Below the pieces are notes generated by a model. It saw only the letters and a program-made list of their open reading frames with translations, was not told the origin of the DNA and did no database searches. A stretch of DNA of 64,000 nucleotides. Source: Rhizobium grahamii. Lineage in GTDB: Bacteria; Pseudomonadota; Alphaproteobacteria; Rhizobiales; Rhizobiaceae. The DNA lies in contig NZ_CP043498.1 in NCBI RefSeq assembly GCF_009498215.1, positions 930,001 through 994,000 on the forward strand, written 5' to 3'. The position numbers and the translations under genes are program-made. This document shows, piece by piece, positions 8,999-19,469 of the stretch (its first letter is position 1; each line of letters starts with the position of its first letter).

Positions 8999-9958
8999 TC
9001 AGCCGTGTGACGCGCTTGCGCGGCGTTCGGCATGCAGGCCAAGCATATACATCGCGACCGTCGCCCCCGCAATGGCGGTGATATCGGCATGGTCATAGGG
9101 CGGTGACACCTCCACGACATCCGCGCCCCTGATGTCCAGCTGGTGCAGGCGCTGCAGCACTGAGAGGATCTTGGCGCTGGAGGGGCCGCCCGAAACAGGA
9201 GTGCCGGTGCCAGGCGCAAAGGCCGGGTCGAGGCAGTCGATGTCGAAGGTCAGGTAGGACGGTGCCCCGCGGGTGTGCGAGATGATCGTCGATGCGATAT
9301 CGCCGGCGCTCATGTCCTCGAGCAGGTGACCATAGAGAATGTGAATGCCGAAATCCTCGGGCGCATGCGTCCGGATGCCGATCTGGATCGACCGATCCGG
9401 ATCGATGATGCCGTCTCGCGCTGCCCGCGCCACGAAGGAACCGTGGTCGATACGCTTGTTGTCGTCGAACCAGGTGTCTTGGTGTGCGTCGAACTGGACG
9501 AGCGCCAGCGGTCCATGCTTGGCGGCATGCGCCTTGAGGATCGGCCAAGTGACGAAATGATCGCCACCAAGGGTCAGCATGAAGGCGCCGCTGTCGACGA
9601 TCGTTCGGGCCTGCTGCTCGATCGCCTTGGGCGTCTCGTGGTGATTGCCGTAATCGAGCAGGCAGTCGCCATAGTCGATGACGGCCATCTCGGCGAAGAG
9701 GTCGCGATTGAAAGGGTATTGCGGGTCGTTGTCGAAAATCGCCGATGCGCGGCGTATCGCCTGGGGACCGAACCGCGTGCCGGGCCGATTTGAGGTCGCC
9801 GCATCGAAGGGAATGCCCCAGACAACGGCGTCCGCGCCGGTCAGATCCTTGGTGAAGCGGCGGCGCATGAATGACAGCGCGCCGGCAAAGGTCGGGTCGC
9901 TGGCTGAGGAGGTGAGGCTGGTTGCCGTGAAGGCGTGATCTATGGTCTTCTTTGCCAC
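8999..9958 (-). CDS. speB: agmatinase / ureohydrolase family enzyme
   Basis: The 319-residue product is a manganese ureohydrolase, most likely agmatinase (agmatine to putrescine and urea). The metal-binding motifs are all visible: GGDHFVTWP, DAHQD and SFDIDCLDPA-like DIDCLDP with the GTGTPVSGG loop following. The start is a GTG at 9958 with AGGA about eight bases upstream; the frame remains open for another 31 codons but without a ribosome site. Arginase or guanidinobutyrase activity is possible, since the subfamilies are close. It reads divergently from the cyclase gene. Confidence 0.85.
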   Translation of the reverse strand: MAKKTIDHAFTATSLTSSASDPTFAGALSFMRRRFTKDLTGADAVVWGIPFDAATSNRPGTRFGPQAIRRASAIFDNDPQYPFNRDLFAEMAVIDYGDCLLDYGNHHETPKAIEQQARTIVDSGAFMLTLGGDHFVTWPILKAHAAKHGPLALVQFDAHQDTWFDDNKRIDHGSFVARAARDGIIDPDRSIQIGIRTHAPEDFGIHILYGHLLEDMSAGDIASTIISHTRGAPSYLTFDIDCLDPAFAPGTGTPVSGGPSSAKILSVLQRLHQLDIRGADVVEVSPPYDHADITAIAGATVAMYMLGLHAERRASASHG

Positions 9959-10135
9959 GAGGGTAATCCTGACTTCGATCTGACGCAGGCGGATGCCTGC
10001 CGGCAGAAGGGGTAAGCGACAGGACGATAGAATGCAAGGCACACGCAGCATCGCGGAGACGATGATCCCACCGATCGTTCTGTGCTACTCTACCCGTCGT
10101 TGTTGATGCTGAGTGAAACGGTTCTCGGAGGGCTT

Positions 10136-11820
10136 ATGCCGAGCGTGCCTCTCAAGCGACGGCTGGCAGCGATCATGGCGACGGACGTTGTCGGCTATTC
10201 CCGCCTGATGGAAAGCGACGAAGAGACGACGCTCGCGCTGGTCAAGGCGATACACAGCGATGTTGTGGAGCCGAACATCGAGCGCAATGGCGGCCGGATC
10301 TTCAAGCTGATTGGCGACGGAACACTGTCCGTATTCGACTCGGTGACTGGCGCGGTCGAATGCGCGATGGCGATCCAGGGCGAGTTGGTGAACGGAACAG
10401 GTGAGGGCGCGCGCCCGGCGATCAGGATTGGCATCAACCTTGCGGACGTTCTGGTGGACGGCTCCGACATGTTCGGGGATGGGGTCAACGTCGCCTCTCG
10501 TATTGAAGCAAACGCGTTGCCGGGCGGCATATGCGTGACCGATGGGGTCTATCACCAGATCGCGACGCGACTTGGGGGCGAGTTCGTCGCTGGCGGCGAA
10601 AAACGCCTGAAGAACATCGAACGACCAGTCCGCGTCTGGCACTGGCAACCGCGCCGGACTGGCCCGATCCCCGCTGCACACTCGCGGCTGACGAAGCGAC
10701 GTCGTCGCGGAGCGCGGAAAAAGTCCTCGTGCGAGTTGCATCAGGGTCCTCACCCTTTGCCGGCGGGCAGGATATTGCAGGGTTGGTAAGCTCGAGCATC
10801 GAGCAGTTTCTCTCGGAGCGCCGCTGGATCGACGTCGCTCCGACTTCGGCGGCGGAAATGAGCATGCGCGCTCACGATTACACAGTGAGCATCGGCGTTC
10901 ATGGAGCAGGCCCGTTCCGGCTGAGCGTTAGGTTCGCGTCCACGACGGCCACGTCGATACTGTGGTCTCGGGCATTCGATCTTCCGGCAGATTGTCAAAT
11001 GGATGCAATCGAATCCGTCGCAGCGGAGATCGTGTCGCTCGTGGTGGACAAGGTCCTCCATGTGTCATCCAAGACCGTCGCCACTAGACCCGAATCCTCC
11101 TGGTCCGCCTACGAGAACTTTCTTTATGGCAGGATGCTCGATGCCAAACATCTGCTGTGGGAGGCCGAACGCTTCTTCGAGAGAGCCGCGCAGCTCGACC
11201 CTGGTCTTATCGAAGCTCACACCATGCACGCCATTGCACTGACGCACACCTTCAGCATGGAGGGCACGCCTGAGCGTCTGCAACGCGCTGAGGACGTCTC
11301 GCGCATCGCATTGCGCCTCGACAACAACGACGCCTTTGCGCAGTACTCTGCGGCGCTGGTTCAGTTGATGATGCGAAACTATGAGGGCGCGAAATCCCAC
11401 TACCGCAAGGCGCGCGACCTCGCGCCAAGCGATGTCGAGATCCGCGCCGATTTCGCCGAATTGCTCCACTATGTCGGTGATCTGGAAGCCGCCGCTGCCG
11501 AAATCGAGGAATGCTTTCGACGATCGACGCATCCGCCGGTGTGGTTCTGGGCGATCAGCGGCATCATTCGGCTTCAGCAAGGCCGTGGCGATGACGCCGC
11601 GGAGGAATTTGAGAATGTACCGACGAAGTCATGGCGAACACTCATCTTGCTTGCAGCTGCCCATGCCCTGCGCGGAGACGAGGTACGGCGCGCGCACTGC
11701 GAGGTCGAAGCGCGTCGGCTTCAGCCGAGACTTGGCCCGGAATTGCTGCGATTGGTGTTTCCCTACCAGAGCGAGGGTGCCTTCGCGACACTTCTCGGCG
11801 CTCTGGGGCCGGCGGCCTAG
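10136..11820 (+). pseudogene. class III adenylate/guanylate cyclase with TPR region, one frameshift
   Basis: The N-terminal half is a class III nucleotide cyclase domain: metal-binding Asp in MATDVVGYSRLM, the KLIGDGTLSVF hairpin, and MFGDGVNVASRIEA. The C-terminal half, in the next frame, has a TolB-like region then tetratricopeptide-like helices (for example LLWEAERFFERAAQLDPG). The two frames join only if one base was lost between about 10630 and 10700, giving 561 residues, a normal layout for rhizobial cyclase-TPR proteins. I cannot pinpoint the base. The ATG at 10136 has CGGAGGG upstream. Either a sequencing deletion or a true break is possible. Confidence 0.75.
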
Positions 11821-11944
11821 CGGTGTGGCCGCCGATGGCACGCTCTGAAGCTGCCGTTGTTGGTTCGGGATCGAAGCGCGTCGTTGACTTCGCTCCCGGT
11901 GTCGGAGAACCTGCAGCCAGCGATGAGCGAAGGAGCTGATACCC

Positions 11945-12322
11945 ATGTTCGATCACATATCGATCGGCGTAAAGAATATTGAAAGATCGGGAGCGTTCTA
12001 CGACGCGGCACTCGGAGCGCTCGGTTATGAGCGGCTGTCCAGTTTTGGCAATACTGTCGGATACGGTGCCGAAAAGCCGGCCTTCTGGGTCATGGAGGCA
12101 GAGCATCCGGTGCCGGCGGATCGTGGATCGGGATTGCATTTCTGCTTTACGGCGACCAGCGAGGAAGCGGTCAATTCCTTCTATGCCGCGGGCCTTGCCA
12201 ATGGCGGCGAAGACAATGGCCCACCCGGTGTCCGCCCGGAATACAGCCAGTTCTACTACGCGGCCTTCGTGATCGACCCTGATGGGTACAGGCTGGAGGC
12301 CTTCTTTCGTAGGCCGGAATAA
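11945..12322 (+). CDS. VOC family (glyoxalase/dioxygenase fold) protein
   Basis: The 125-residue single-domain protein begins MFDHISIGVKNIERSGAFYD, the usual first VOC strand with a potential metal His, and ends with DPDGYRLEAFFR, carrying the second-repeat Glu. This fits the glyoxalase I / bleomycin-resistance superfamily. The substrate is unknown. The gene ends just before a terminator hairpin shared with the convergent rpsI. Confidence 0.85.
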   Translation: MFDHISIGVKNIERSGAFYDAALGALGYERLSSFGNTVGYGAEKPAFWVMEAEHPVPADRGSGLHFCFTATSEEAVNSFYAAGLANGGEDNGPPGVRPEYSQFYYAAFVIDPDGYRLEAFFRRPE

Positions 12323-12323
12323 C

Positions 12324-12350
12324 AAAAAAGGCCGGGCAGAGCCCGGCCTT
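12324..12350 (-). terminator. rho-independent terminator of rplM-rpsI
   Basis: A ten-base perfect stem (12328-12337 with 12341-12350) and a three-base loop. Read on the minus strand the stem is followed by a run of six T, so it terminates the rpsI transcript. It also sits right after the VOC stop. Confidence 0.9.
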
Positions 12351-12373
12351 CGCATTTCGATAGTTCGAAGCGA

Positions 12374-12841
12374 TTAGCGCTTGGAGAACTGGAACGAACG
12401 GCGAGCCTTGGCCTTACCGTACTTCTTACGTTCAACAACGCGGCTGTCGCGGGTCAGGAAGCCACCCTTCTTCAGGACCGAGCGCAGGCCCGGTTCGAAG
12501 TAGGTGAGAGCCTTGGAAACACCGTGACGAACAGCACCGGCCTGGCCGGAAAGACCGCCACCGGCAACGGTAGCGATGATGTCGAACTGGCCTTCGCGGG
12601 CAGCAGCAACGATCGGCTGGCGCAGGATCATCTGCAGAACCGGACGTGCGAAGTATTCCGCGAATTCCTTGCCGTTGACGATGATCTTGCCGGAGCCCGG
12701 CTTGACCCAGACGCGGGCAACAGCGTTCTTGCGCTTGCCGGTCGCGTAGGAACGGCCAAGCGAGTCGACCTTGCGGACGTGAACCGGAGCCGAAGCTTCG
12801 GTAGCCGTGCCGAGATCCTTCAGGGAGGAGAGGTCAGCCAT
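12374..12841 (-). CDS. rpsI: 30S ribosomal protein S9
   Basis: The 155-residue protein has the conserved S9 core ([17 protein letters not shown]) and the universal C-terminal tail ending FQFSKR that reaches the P-site tRNA. An N-terminal extension of about 25 residues is normal for alphaproteobacteria. It follows rplM with two bases between and shares its promoter. Confidence 0.98.
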   Translation of the reverse strand: MADLSSLKDLGTATEASAPVHVRKVDSLGRSYATGKRKNAVARVWVKPGSGKIIVNGKEFAEYFARPVLQMILRQPIVAAAREGQFDIIATVAGGGLSGQAGAVRHGVSKALTYFEPGLRSVLKKGGFLTRDSRVVERKKYGKAKARRSFQFSKR

Positions 12842-12843
12842 TC

Positions 12844-13308
12844 TTAGGCGCTCCTTACGTTCTTCTTGTTCAGCGAGGCCACGTCGAGAACGACAGGCTG
12901 CTGTGCTTCATGAGGATGGTTGGAACCAGCGTAAACGCGGAGGTTCTTCATCTGGCGACGACCGAGCGGGCCACGCGGAACCATGCGCTCAACAGCCTTC
13001 TCGAGAACGCGCTCCGGGAAGCGGCCTTCGATGATCTGGCGAGCGGTACGCTCCTTGATGCCGCCGGCAAAACCGGTGTGCCAGTAGTAAACCTTGTCGG
13101 AGTACTTCTTGCCGGTGAATACGACCTTGTCGGCATTGATGACGATGACGTTGTCGCCGTCGTCAACGTGGGGCGTGAAGGTTGCCTTGTGCTTGCCGCG
13201 CAGACGCATAGCGATGACGGAAGCGAGACGACCAACGACCAGCCCTTCGGCGTCGATGATGACCCACTTCTTCTCCACCTCTGCAGGCTTCTGGGAGAAA
13301 GTTGCCAT
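12844..13308 (-). CDS. rplM: 50S ribosomal protein L13
   Basis: The 154-residue protein shows the L13 signature ([19 protein letters not shown] near the N-terminus, [21 protein letters not shown] in the C-terminal half). It is the first gene of the rplM-rpsI operon, as in most bacteria. In E. coli L13 represses its own operon through the mRNA leader; here a strong promoter and a leader hairpin lie about 90-150 bases upstream. Confidence 0.98.
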   Translation of the reverse strand: MATFSQKPAEVEKKWVIIDAEGLVVGRLASVIAMRLRGKHKATFTPHVDDGDNVIVINADKVVFTGKKYSDKVYYWHTGFAGGIKERTARQIIEGRFPERVLEKAVERMVPRGPLGRRQMKNLRVYAGSNHPHEAQQPVVLDVASLNKKNVRSA

Positions 13309-13388
13309 AGTAGTTACTCTCTTTTGGATCCCTTGTGCCCGAAGGCGAAGGGCGTTTCTTGTTGCTTGGTTTGGACGTCCGGAGACGC

Positions 13389-13418
13389 ACCAAAAAGAAA
13401 GCAGCCCCGGAAGGCTGC
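13389..13418 (-). promoter_or_regulatory. hairpin plus U-run in the rplM leader
   Basis: On the minus strand a six-base GC-rich stem (13413-13418 with 13401-13406) is followed by TTTCTTTTT. It lies a few bases after the predicted transcription start of the rplM promoter and about 90 bases before the rplM ATG. It looks like a small intrinsic terminator or attenuator, or a 5' stabilising hairpin. Confidence 0.5.
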
Positions 13419-13431
13419 ATTTCTGGGGGTG

Positions 13432-13460
13432 TGTATAAAGGCAAAGACGTGCCCGGTCAA
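13432..13460 (-). promoter_or_regulatory. sigma-70 type promoter of rplM-rpsI
   Basis: On the minus strand, TTGACC (13455-13460), a 17-base spacer and TATACA (13432-13437) form a near-consensus promoter. Predicted start is near 13425, giving a leader of about 115 bases before rplM. Confidence 0.75.
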
Positions 13461-13532
13461 TGATGCCGAGTTACTGCCCCATAAAAACATACAAGCAAAA
13501 TCAAGCGCTTAGGTATGTGGTAATTTAATACC

Positions 13533-13964
13533 TCACATTTCGCGTGGCGGAATCGAGTAAGTCGCCGTTGCGTGGGCGATCAGCTCGTCCTCATTCTCCT
13601 GGAAAATCGATGCCTCGATGACCGCGAGGCGCTTGCCGAGCGTGAGAATTCTGCAGATGCAGGTCGTTGGCCGGAGCTTTGGCAGTCGCAGGAAATTGAT
13701 GTTGAGATTGGTGGTCACAGCCAGTGCGACTGGTCCGATATGCGCGAGCACCGACGCATAGGCCGTGACATCCGCCAGGGTGAAAAGCGCGGGGCCTGAT
13801 ACAGTGCCGCCGGGGCGTAAGTGCCTCTCGTTTGGGTCGAGACGCATCGAGACGCTGCCGGGGCGGATTTCGGTGATGGAGAAGACCCGACCGTCCGTGT
13901 GGATCTGGGGGAAATCCGTGTCCAGAAAACGGTGGAGCTCGTCGATCGTCATGACCGGCTGCAT
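13533..13964 (-). CDS. PaaI-family hotdog thioesterase
   Basis: The 143-residue protein has the hotdog-fold signature (LRPGGTVSGPALFTLADVTAYA) of PaaI/YbgC-type acyl-CoA thioesterases, which hydrolyse acyl- or aryl-CoA. I chose the ATG at 13964, with CGAGG eight bases upstream; an ATG four codons later is an alternative. It is divergent from an enoyl-CoA hydratase gene 73 bases away, which suggests a shared role in CoA-ester metabolism. Confidence 0.85.
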   Translation of the reverse strand: MQPVMTIDELHRFLDTDFPQIHTDGRVFSITEIRPGSVSMRLDPNERHLRPGGTVSGPALFTLADVTAYASVLAHIGPVALAVTTNLNINFLRLPKLRPTTCICRILTLGKRLAVIEASIFQENEDELIAHATATYSIPPREM

Positions 13965-14037
13965 GAGTTTGCCTCGAAATTGCTTGTCGCCTGTGGCAGA
14001 ACAATTAGCACGAAATGGCAATGCAGGGAGTTAGACC

Positions 14038-14871
14038 ATGGCCGAAGTCGTATCCTTTCGGAAAGACCCGAGCAAAGCGGGCGAGGGCGCGCTTGTCATT
14101 CCGCAGTTGAGCGACGGGGTCCTGCGGCTGACGCTCAGCAATCCGCCTGCAAACGCGCTTTCGATCGCGGTCATGGAAACGCTGATCGGCGAGCTGCAGA
14201 GCGCTGCCGAAGACGCTGCCGTCCGCGTGGTCATCATCGCCTCGACGGGCAATGTCTTTTCCGCCGGCCACGACCTGAAGGAGCTGACCGCGCATCGCGC
14301 CGACGAGGACGGCGGCGAGGCATTTTTCGAGGAAACCTTCGCGCTGGCTGCCGACCTCATGCTCGAGATCACCCGCCTCCCTAAGCCCGTCATTGCCGAG
14401 ATCGATGGCCTTGCGACCGCTGCCGGCTGCCAGCTTGTCGCTTCCTGCGATCTTGCAATCTGCACCGATACGGCAACCTTCTGCACGCCGGGCGTCAATA
14501 TCGGCCTGTTCTGCTCGACGCCGATGGTGGCTGTGACGCGGGCTGCCCATCGCAAGCAGGCGATGGAGATGCTGCTGACCGGAGAGACGATCGACGCCCC
14601 CACGGCCAAGGATTTCGGCCTCGTGAACCGCATCGTACCGAAACAGTACCTGACGCAGGTCGTCACCAAATATGCGTCCGTAATTGCGAGCAAATCGCCG
14701 CTGACGCTGAAGCTCGGCAAGGAAGCGTTTTATCGCCAACTCGAAATGCCGGTCGAGGAAGCCTACAGCTATGCGGCGCAGGTAATGGTCGACAATATGC
14801 TGACGGCCGATGCCGAAGAGGGGATCGGGGCTTTCCTGTCCAAGCGCACGCCACAGTGGACTGGCGAATAG
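14038..14871 (+). CDS. enoyl-CoA hydratase/isomerase family protein
   Basis: The 277-residue crotonase-fold protein has the oxyanion-hole segments FSAGHDLKEL (about 78-87) and IDGLATAAGCQLVASCDLAI (about 122-141). One of the two catalytic glutamates of classical hydratases is not obvious in the second segment, where TPGVNIGLFCSTP follows, so the exact reaction is uncertain. This form is common in rhizobia as 'enoyl-CoA hydratase'. Its stop is one base from the stop of the convergent EamA gene. Confidence 0.85.
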   Translation: MAEVVSFRKDPSKAGEGALVIPQLSDGVLRLTLSNPPANALSIAVMETLIGELQSAAEDAAVRVVIIASTGNVFSAGHDLKELTAHRADEDGGEAFFEETFALAADLMLEITRLPKPVIAEIDGLATAAGCQLVASCDLAICTDTATFCTPGVNIGLFCSTPMVAVTRAAHRKQAMEMLLTGETIDAPTAKDFGLVNRIVPKQYLTQVVTKYASVIASKSPLTLKLGKEAFYRQLEMPVEEAYSYAAQVMVDNMLTADAEEGIGAFLSKRTPQWTGE

Positions 14872-14872
14872 C

Positions 14873-15709
14873 TCAGGCGAGCTTGAGGATCAGGCCGCCA
14901 AGTGCGATGATCGCGCCGGCGAGATAGCGCCACGGACTGGCCTTTTCCTTGAGCACGATAACGGAAATCAGCAGAGCGAACAGGATCGACGTCTCTCGAA
15001 GCGCAGCGACGGTTGCGACCGGCGCTTTTGTCATCGCCCATAGCGCGAGGCCGTAGGAGGCAATCGATCCGCCGCCGCCGATCAGTCCGCGCCACCAATT
15101 GTAGCGGACATGCACGGCAACAGCCACCGCGCCCCGCTTCGAGACGGCCCAGGTCAGAAGCAGGATCGGAGGCAGCAGCGACATCCATAGCGTATAGGAT
15201 ATCGCGTTGCCGGATATCCGCGCCCCGATGCCGTCGACATAGGTATAGGTCGCGATGACGCAAGCGTTGGCGAGCGCCAGACGGATCGCATGGCCGCTGC
15301 CGCGTCTTGCCTCGAGCGCCAGCGTGAGAATGCCCGCGCAGATCGTCGCGGTGCCAAGCATCGCGCCGGGCGAGAGGCTCTCGTTCAGGATGAAACCGCT
15401 TGTCGCGGCGACCAGCAGAGGCGCGCAGCCCCTCATGATCGGATAGACGAGGCCGATGTCGCCCGCCCGATAGGCGCCGGCGACCAGCTGGAAATAGATG
15501 AACTGAAGGATCGCCGAAGCGCCGATGTAAGGCCAGGCCGAGGCCTCCGGCAGCGGCAGGAAAAACAGGAAGGGCAGGGCCGTAATCGCACCACCTGCCG
15601 AGATGAGGCTGGCGTCAAGCGACTTGTCCGTGCCCGCCTTGATGAGCGCGTTCCAGATTGCGTGCAGCAGCGCGCCTAGAAGAACCAGCAGGATGACTGT
15701 GAGCGACAA
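14873..15709 (-). CDS. EamA/DMT-superfamily transporter
   Basis: The 278-residue product has ten hydrophobic helices in two EamA repeats; the first starts LLGALLHAIWNALIKAG and the second includes the WWRGLIGGGGSIASYGLALWAM segment. DMT proteins export or import metabolites; the substrate is unknown here. The gene is convergent with the enoyl-CoA hydratase, with one base between the stops. Confidence 0.85.
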   Translation of the reverse strand: MSLTVILLVLLGALLHAIWNALIKAGTDKSLDASLISAGGAITALPFLFFLPLPEASAWPYIGASAILQFIYFQLVAGAYRAGDIGLVYPIMRGCAPLLVAATSGFILNESLSPGAMLGTATICAGILTLALEARRGSGHAIRLALANACVIATYTYVDGIGARISGNAISYTLWMSLLPPILLLTWAVSKRGAVAVAVHVRYNWWRGLIGGGGSIASYGLALWAMTKAPVATVAALRETSILFALLISVIVLKEKASPWRYLAGAIIALGGLILKLA

Positions 15710-16110
15710 GAAAGACTACCGAGCGGTGTATTGACGGGGGATCCGAGGCCCTTGTTACGCCGTCAAAGGCAAAATGCCAACATGGCTTTGCGTGGTGCGA
15801 TCCCGACACGTAGCGGTGACGAACGCGTTAACAATCACAGATTGTCGGCTGGCGGTGTCACCAAGATGTACGTACGCCAACTGCGTTTAATCGATTCGCC
15901 TCATTCAACTATGAGGTGTTTCTAACATATGCAGGAACATATGGTGTTCATATACAGGATATACATAGAACGAGAGCCTCGCGTGCTCTCGCAATTTTTA
16001 GGCGTGATGCGTGAATGACACACGTTGTCATAATCGGCCCGTTTTGATGGGCCGGAGAAGTTGTGTTTCAGCAAGCTGGACGAGAGCGGCGCAGATGTCT
16101 TGCGATCGCC
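15710..16110. other. structured intergenic region, possible small RNA
   Basis: This 401-base stretch has no credible gene. It contains a six-base hairpin (15899-15904 with 15911-15916), two copies of the palindrome CATATG (15926-15931, 15938-15943), a terminator-like hairpin at 15971-15991, and another stem (16035-16040 with 16049-16054). The order of hairpins ending in a T-rich stretch on the plus strand suggests a non-coding transcript ending near 15996. Confidence 0.4.
15971..15996 (+). terminator. terminator-like hairpin
   Basis: A seven-base perfect stem (15971-15977 with 15985-15991) followed by CAATTTTTA. No annotated gene ends upstream on this strand, so it may end a small RNA. Confidence 0.5.
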
Positions 16111-16440
16111 TCAGAGCGAATAGTCTGGAACAAGAAACATCCCGTCCAGGTTGTCGATATTTTGACAATTGAGAACCCGGCAGCTGGGGTCATCCTTCGT
16201 CGGAATACGCGTCCATTCAGCATATTTGTTGCCGTCGCAGAAGCGGCTGTTGCGGACATAGCGGTCGTAGAGCGGCATCCCGGGAACGCGCTTGGACGGA
16301 TAGCGGAAAATCACCGCGCCCTCGTTGTGAATGGCCGCACGGGCGCTCTGGCACGTCATGCTCTGCGAGTTGTATCGAGAGATTGCCATGGCCGGCGACG
16401 CGACCAATGCAAAGGAAAGCAAAAGGGCCGTCTTTCTCAT
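16111..16440 (-). CDS. small secreted protein, unknown function
   Basis: The 109-residue product has a clear signal peptide (MRKTALLLSFALVASPAMA). The mature protein has four cysteines and an aromatic/basic composition: an early MTCQSARAAI segment, VIFRYPSKRVPGMPLYDRY in the middle and CRVLNCQNIDNLDG near the C-terminus. I do not recognise the family, though similar short secreted proteins are common in rhizobia. A perfect AGGAGG lies about six bases before the ATG at 16440, which sets the start. It is divergent from the CoA-binding protein gene. Confidence 0.7.
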   Translation of the reverse strand: MRKTALLLSFALVASPAMAISRYNSQSMTCQSARAAIHNEGAVIFRYPSKRVPGMPLYDRYVRNSRFCDGNKYAEWTRIPTKDDPSCRVLNCQNIDNLDGMFLVPDYSL

Positions 16441-16542
16441 GGGGATCCTCCTGTGGCTTGGCACTACCTATATACGATAAAAGCGAGGCGCCGGTTTCAA
16501 AATTCGGCGCGGAAATCATGGCTTGGTGGCAAAGAGGCACGC

Positions 16543-16971
16543 ATGAACCACGACCGATATGACGACGACTATATCATTGATATCCTGCGCTCGGTGAAGA
16601 CGATCGCGCTGACGGGCGCCTCGCCAAATCCGGCGCGCCCCAGCAACGGTGTCATGGCGTTCTTGCTGGCACGCGGCTATCAGGTCATCCCCGTCAATCC
16701 CGGCCAGGCAGGCAAGCTGATCCATGGGCAACTCGTCTATGCCCGGCTTGCCGACATCCCCACCGCAGTCGATATGGTCGATGTCTTCAGGGCGTCCGAA
16801 TACTTGCCGGAGGTGGTGGAGGAGGCGCTGCGGATGGAGCCCCGCCCGAAGGTGATCTGGTCGCAGCTTGGCGTTCGTGATGATGCGGCCGCGCAGATTG
16901 CCGAGACCGCCGGATTGAAGGTTGTCATGAATCGCTGCCCGGCAATCGAGTATCCGCGCCTGATCGCCTGA
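16543..16971 (+). CDS. CoA-binding domain protein (YccU-like)
   Basis: The 142-residue Rossmann-fold protein has the nucleotide loop TGASPNPARPSNGVM and the VIPVNPGQAG strand typical of CoA-binding (YccU-type) proteins, with a late NRCPAIEYPRL motif. The frame is open far upstream, but that part is antisense to the secreted protein gene, and the ATG at 16543 matches family length. It sits directly upstream of the O-acetylhomoserine sulfhydrylase gene on the same strand, an arrangement common in rhizobia. Confidence 0.85.
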   Translation: MNHDRYDDDYIIDILRSVKTIALTGASPNPARPSNGVMAFLLARGYQVIPVNPGQAGKLIHGQLVYARLADIPTAVDMVDVFRASEYLPEVVEEALRMEPRPKVIWSQLGVRDDAAAQIAETAGLKVVMNRCPAIEYPRLIA

Positions 16972-17011
16972 TGGGACGTTTTTTTCTTTAAACGCGCCTC
17001 GGTTGAAATAG

Positions 17012-18366
<1,355 letters not shown>

Positions 18367-18394
18367 TCGGCGCTTCCCGCCAGATAGCAACATG

Positions 18395-18431
18395 ATCAGC
18401 ACCCGGCTTGGATAGTGCGGGTGCTGATTTT
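18395..18431 (+). terminator. rho-independent terminator after metY
   Basis: An eleven-base perfect stem (18395-18405 with 18418-18428) followed by TTT, 28 bases after the metY stop. Confidence 0.85.
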
Positions 18432-18477
18432 CGTCTGATTCGACGAAAGGATCTGAAAATGGTGGCCGGGGCGCTGG

Positions 18478-19278
18478 TCACGGCATTGTGGCGACCATTT
18501 CCTTGTCGGTGATCCGCAATATGGGCAGGTTCAGCTTGGCTGTCGGATCGTCCTTCAGCAGCGCCACCTCATCGAGAAACCTCGGAATGTCGTCAAAGCC
18601 GATCGCGCAGAGATTCTTGGGGTGGTAGTTCCACCATTCGCTTTCCAGTAATTTCGCAATCGTCGCCTCGTCGAACCGGTAGCGAATGATTTTTGCCGGA
18701 TTTCCGCCGACGATCGCAAAGGGCGGCACGTCCTTCGTCACCACGCTGTTGGCCGCGACGACAGAACCGGTGCCAAGGCGAATGCCCATCTGCAACGTGC
18801 AGTCTCGGCCGATCCATACGTCGTTCTCCAAGGTAGGATAGGGTTTATTGCCGTGGATGTCCCAACCATATTTTGAAACCTGTTCAGCATTGGTGAAATC
18901 CCGGCAAAGTACGCTTTTGCTGCGAAAGGTAATGATCGAGGTCGTCACCAGGTCAAGCGGGTGATAGCTGTCCAGGAAGGTCAAACCCGATGAAATGGAG
19001 CAATAGCGTCCGACCTTCATCGGTTCAGGCAACGGCGAATAGGAATAGGACAGCAATCCGATCGATGTCAGGCCGCAATAGTGAACACCGCCGGTGCTGG
19101 GGACGTAGGGTCCCCCGTAAAGGCCCGAATAGGGTTCGATCACAACTTCATTTTTGACGCTCAGGTGTTGGTCTGCGATCAGCCAGCCGTAGCCGATCGG
19201 ATTGGGCGGTCCTGAGTTTACCTTGAAGAGGAGCCGGAATTCCCACATTAGATTGAGATCGGATGCCGTTAATTTCAT
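18478..19278 (-). CDS. CatB-related hexapeptide-repeat O-acetyltransferase
   Basis: The 266-residue product has left-handed beta-helix repeats in its second half (VWIGRDCTLQMGIRLGTGSV, then VVTKDVPPFAIVGGNPAKII), the hallmark of xenobiotic or sugar acetyltransferases of the CatB/LacA type. An N-terminal region of about 80 residues is not typical of CatB and may be an added domain. The acceptor is unknown; a polysaccharide or sugar role is possible. The start at 19278 is tentative, since no Shine-Dalgarno is visible; the frame is open to 19413. Local A+T content is slightly above that of neighbours. Confidence 0.75.
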   Translation of the reverse strand: MKLTASDLNLMWEFRLLFKVNSGPPNPIGYGWLIADQHLSVKNEVVIEPYSGLYGGPYVPSTGGVHYCGLTSIGLLSYSYSPLPEPMKVGRYCSISSGLTFLDSYHPLDLVTTSIITFRSKSVLCRDFTNAEQVSKYGWDIHGNKPYPTLENDVWIGRDCTLQMGIRLGTGSVVAANSVVTKDVPPFAIVGGNPAKIIRYRFDEATIAKLLESEWWNYHPKNLCAIGFDDIPRFLDEVALLKDDPTAKLNLPILRITDKEMVATMP

Positions 19279-19469
19279 GCGTCTGTGAGTCCGGGAACAG
19301 TGACTGGAGCGAGAATCGCATTTTATCACACAAGGATAGCGATCACAGCGCTCCAAGCCCCATGATCGAGATCCGATCTCAGTTTTGCTGGACCTGCCGT
19401 GCGCAGAGTGCAAGATGCCGATAGATTTTAGGCAGTCGCGCTCCGCCGCGAAGGATATCGAGAGGGCCG

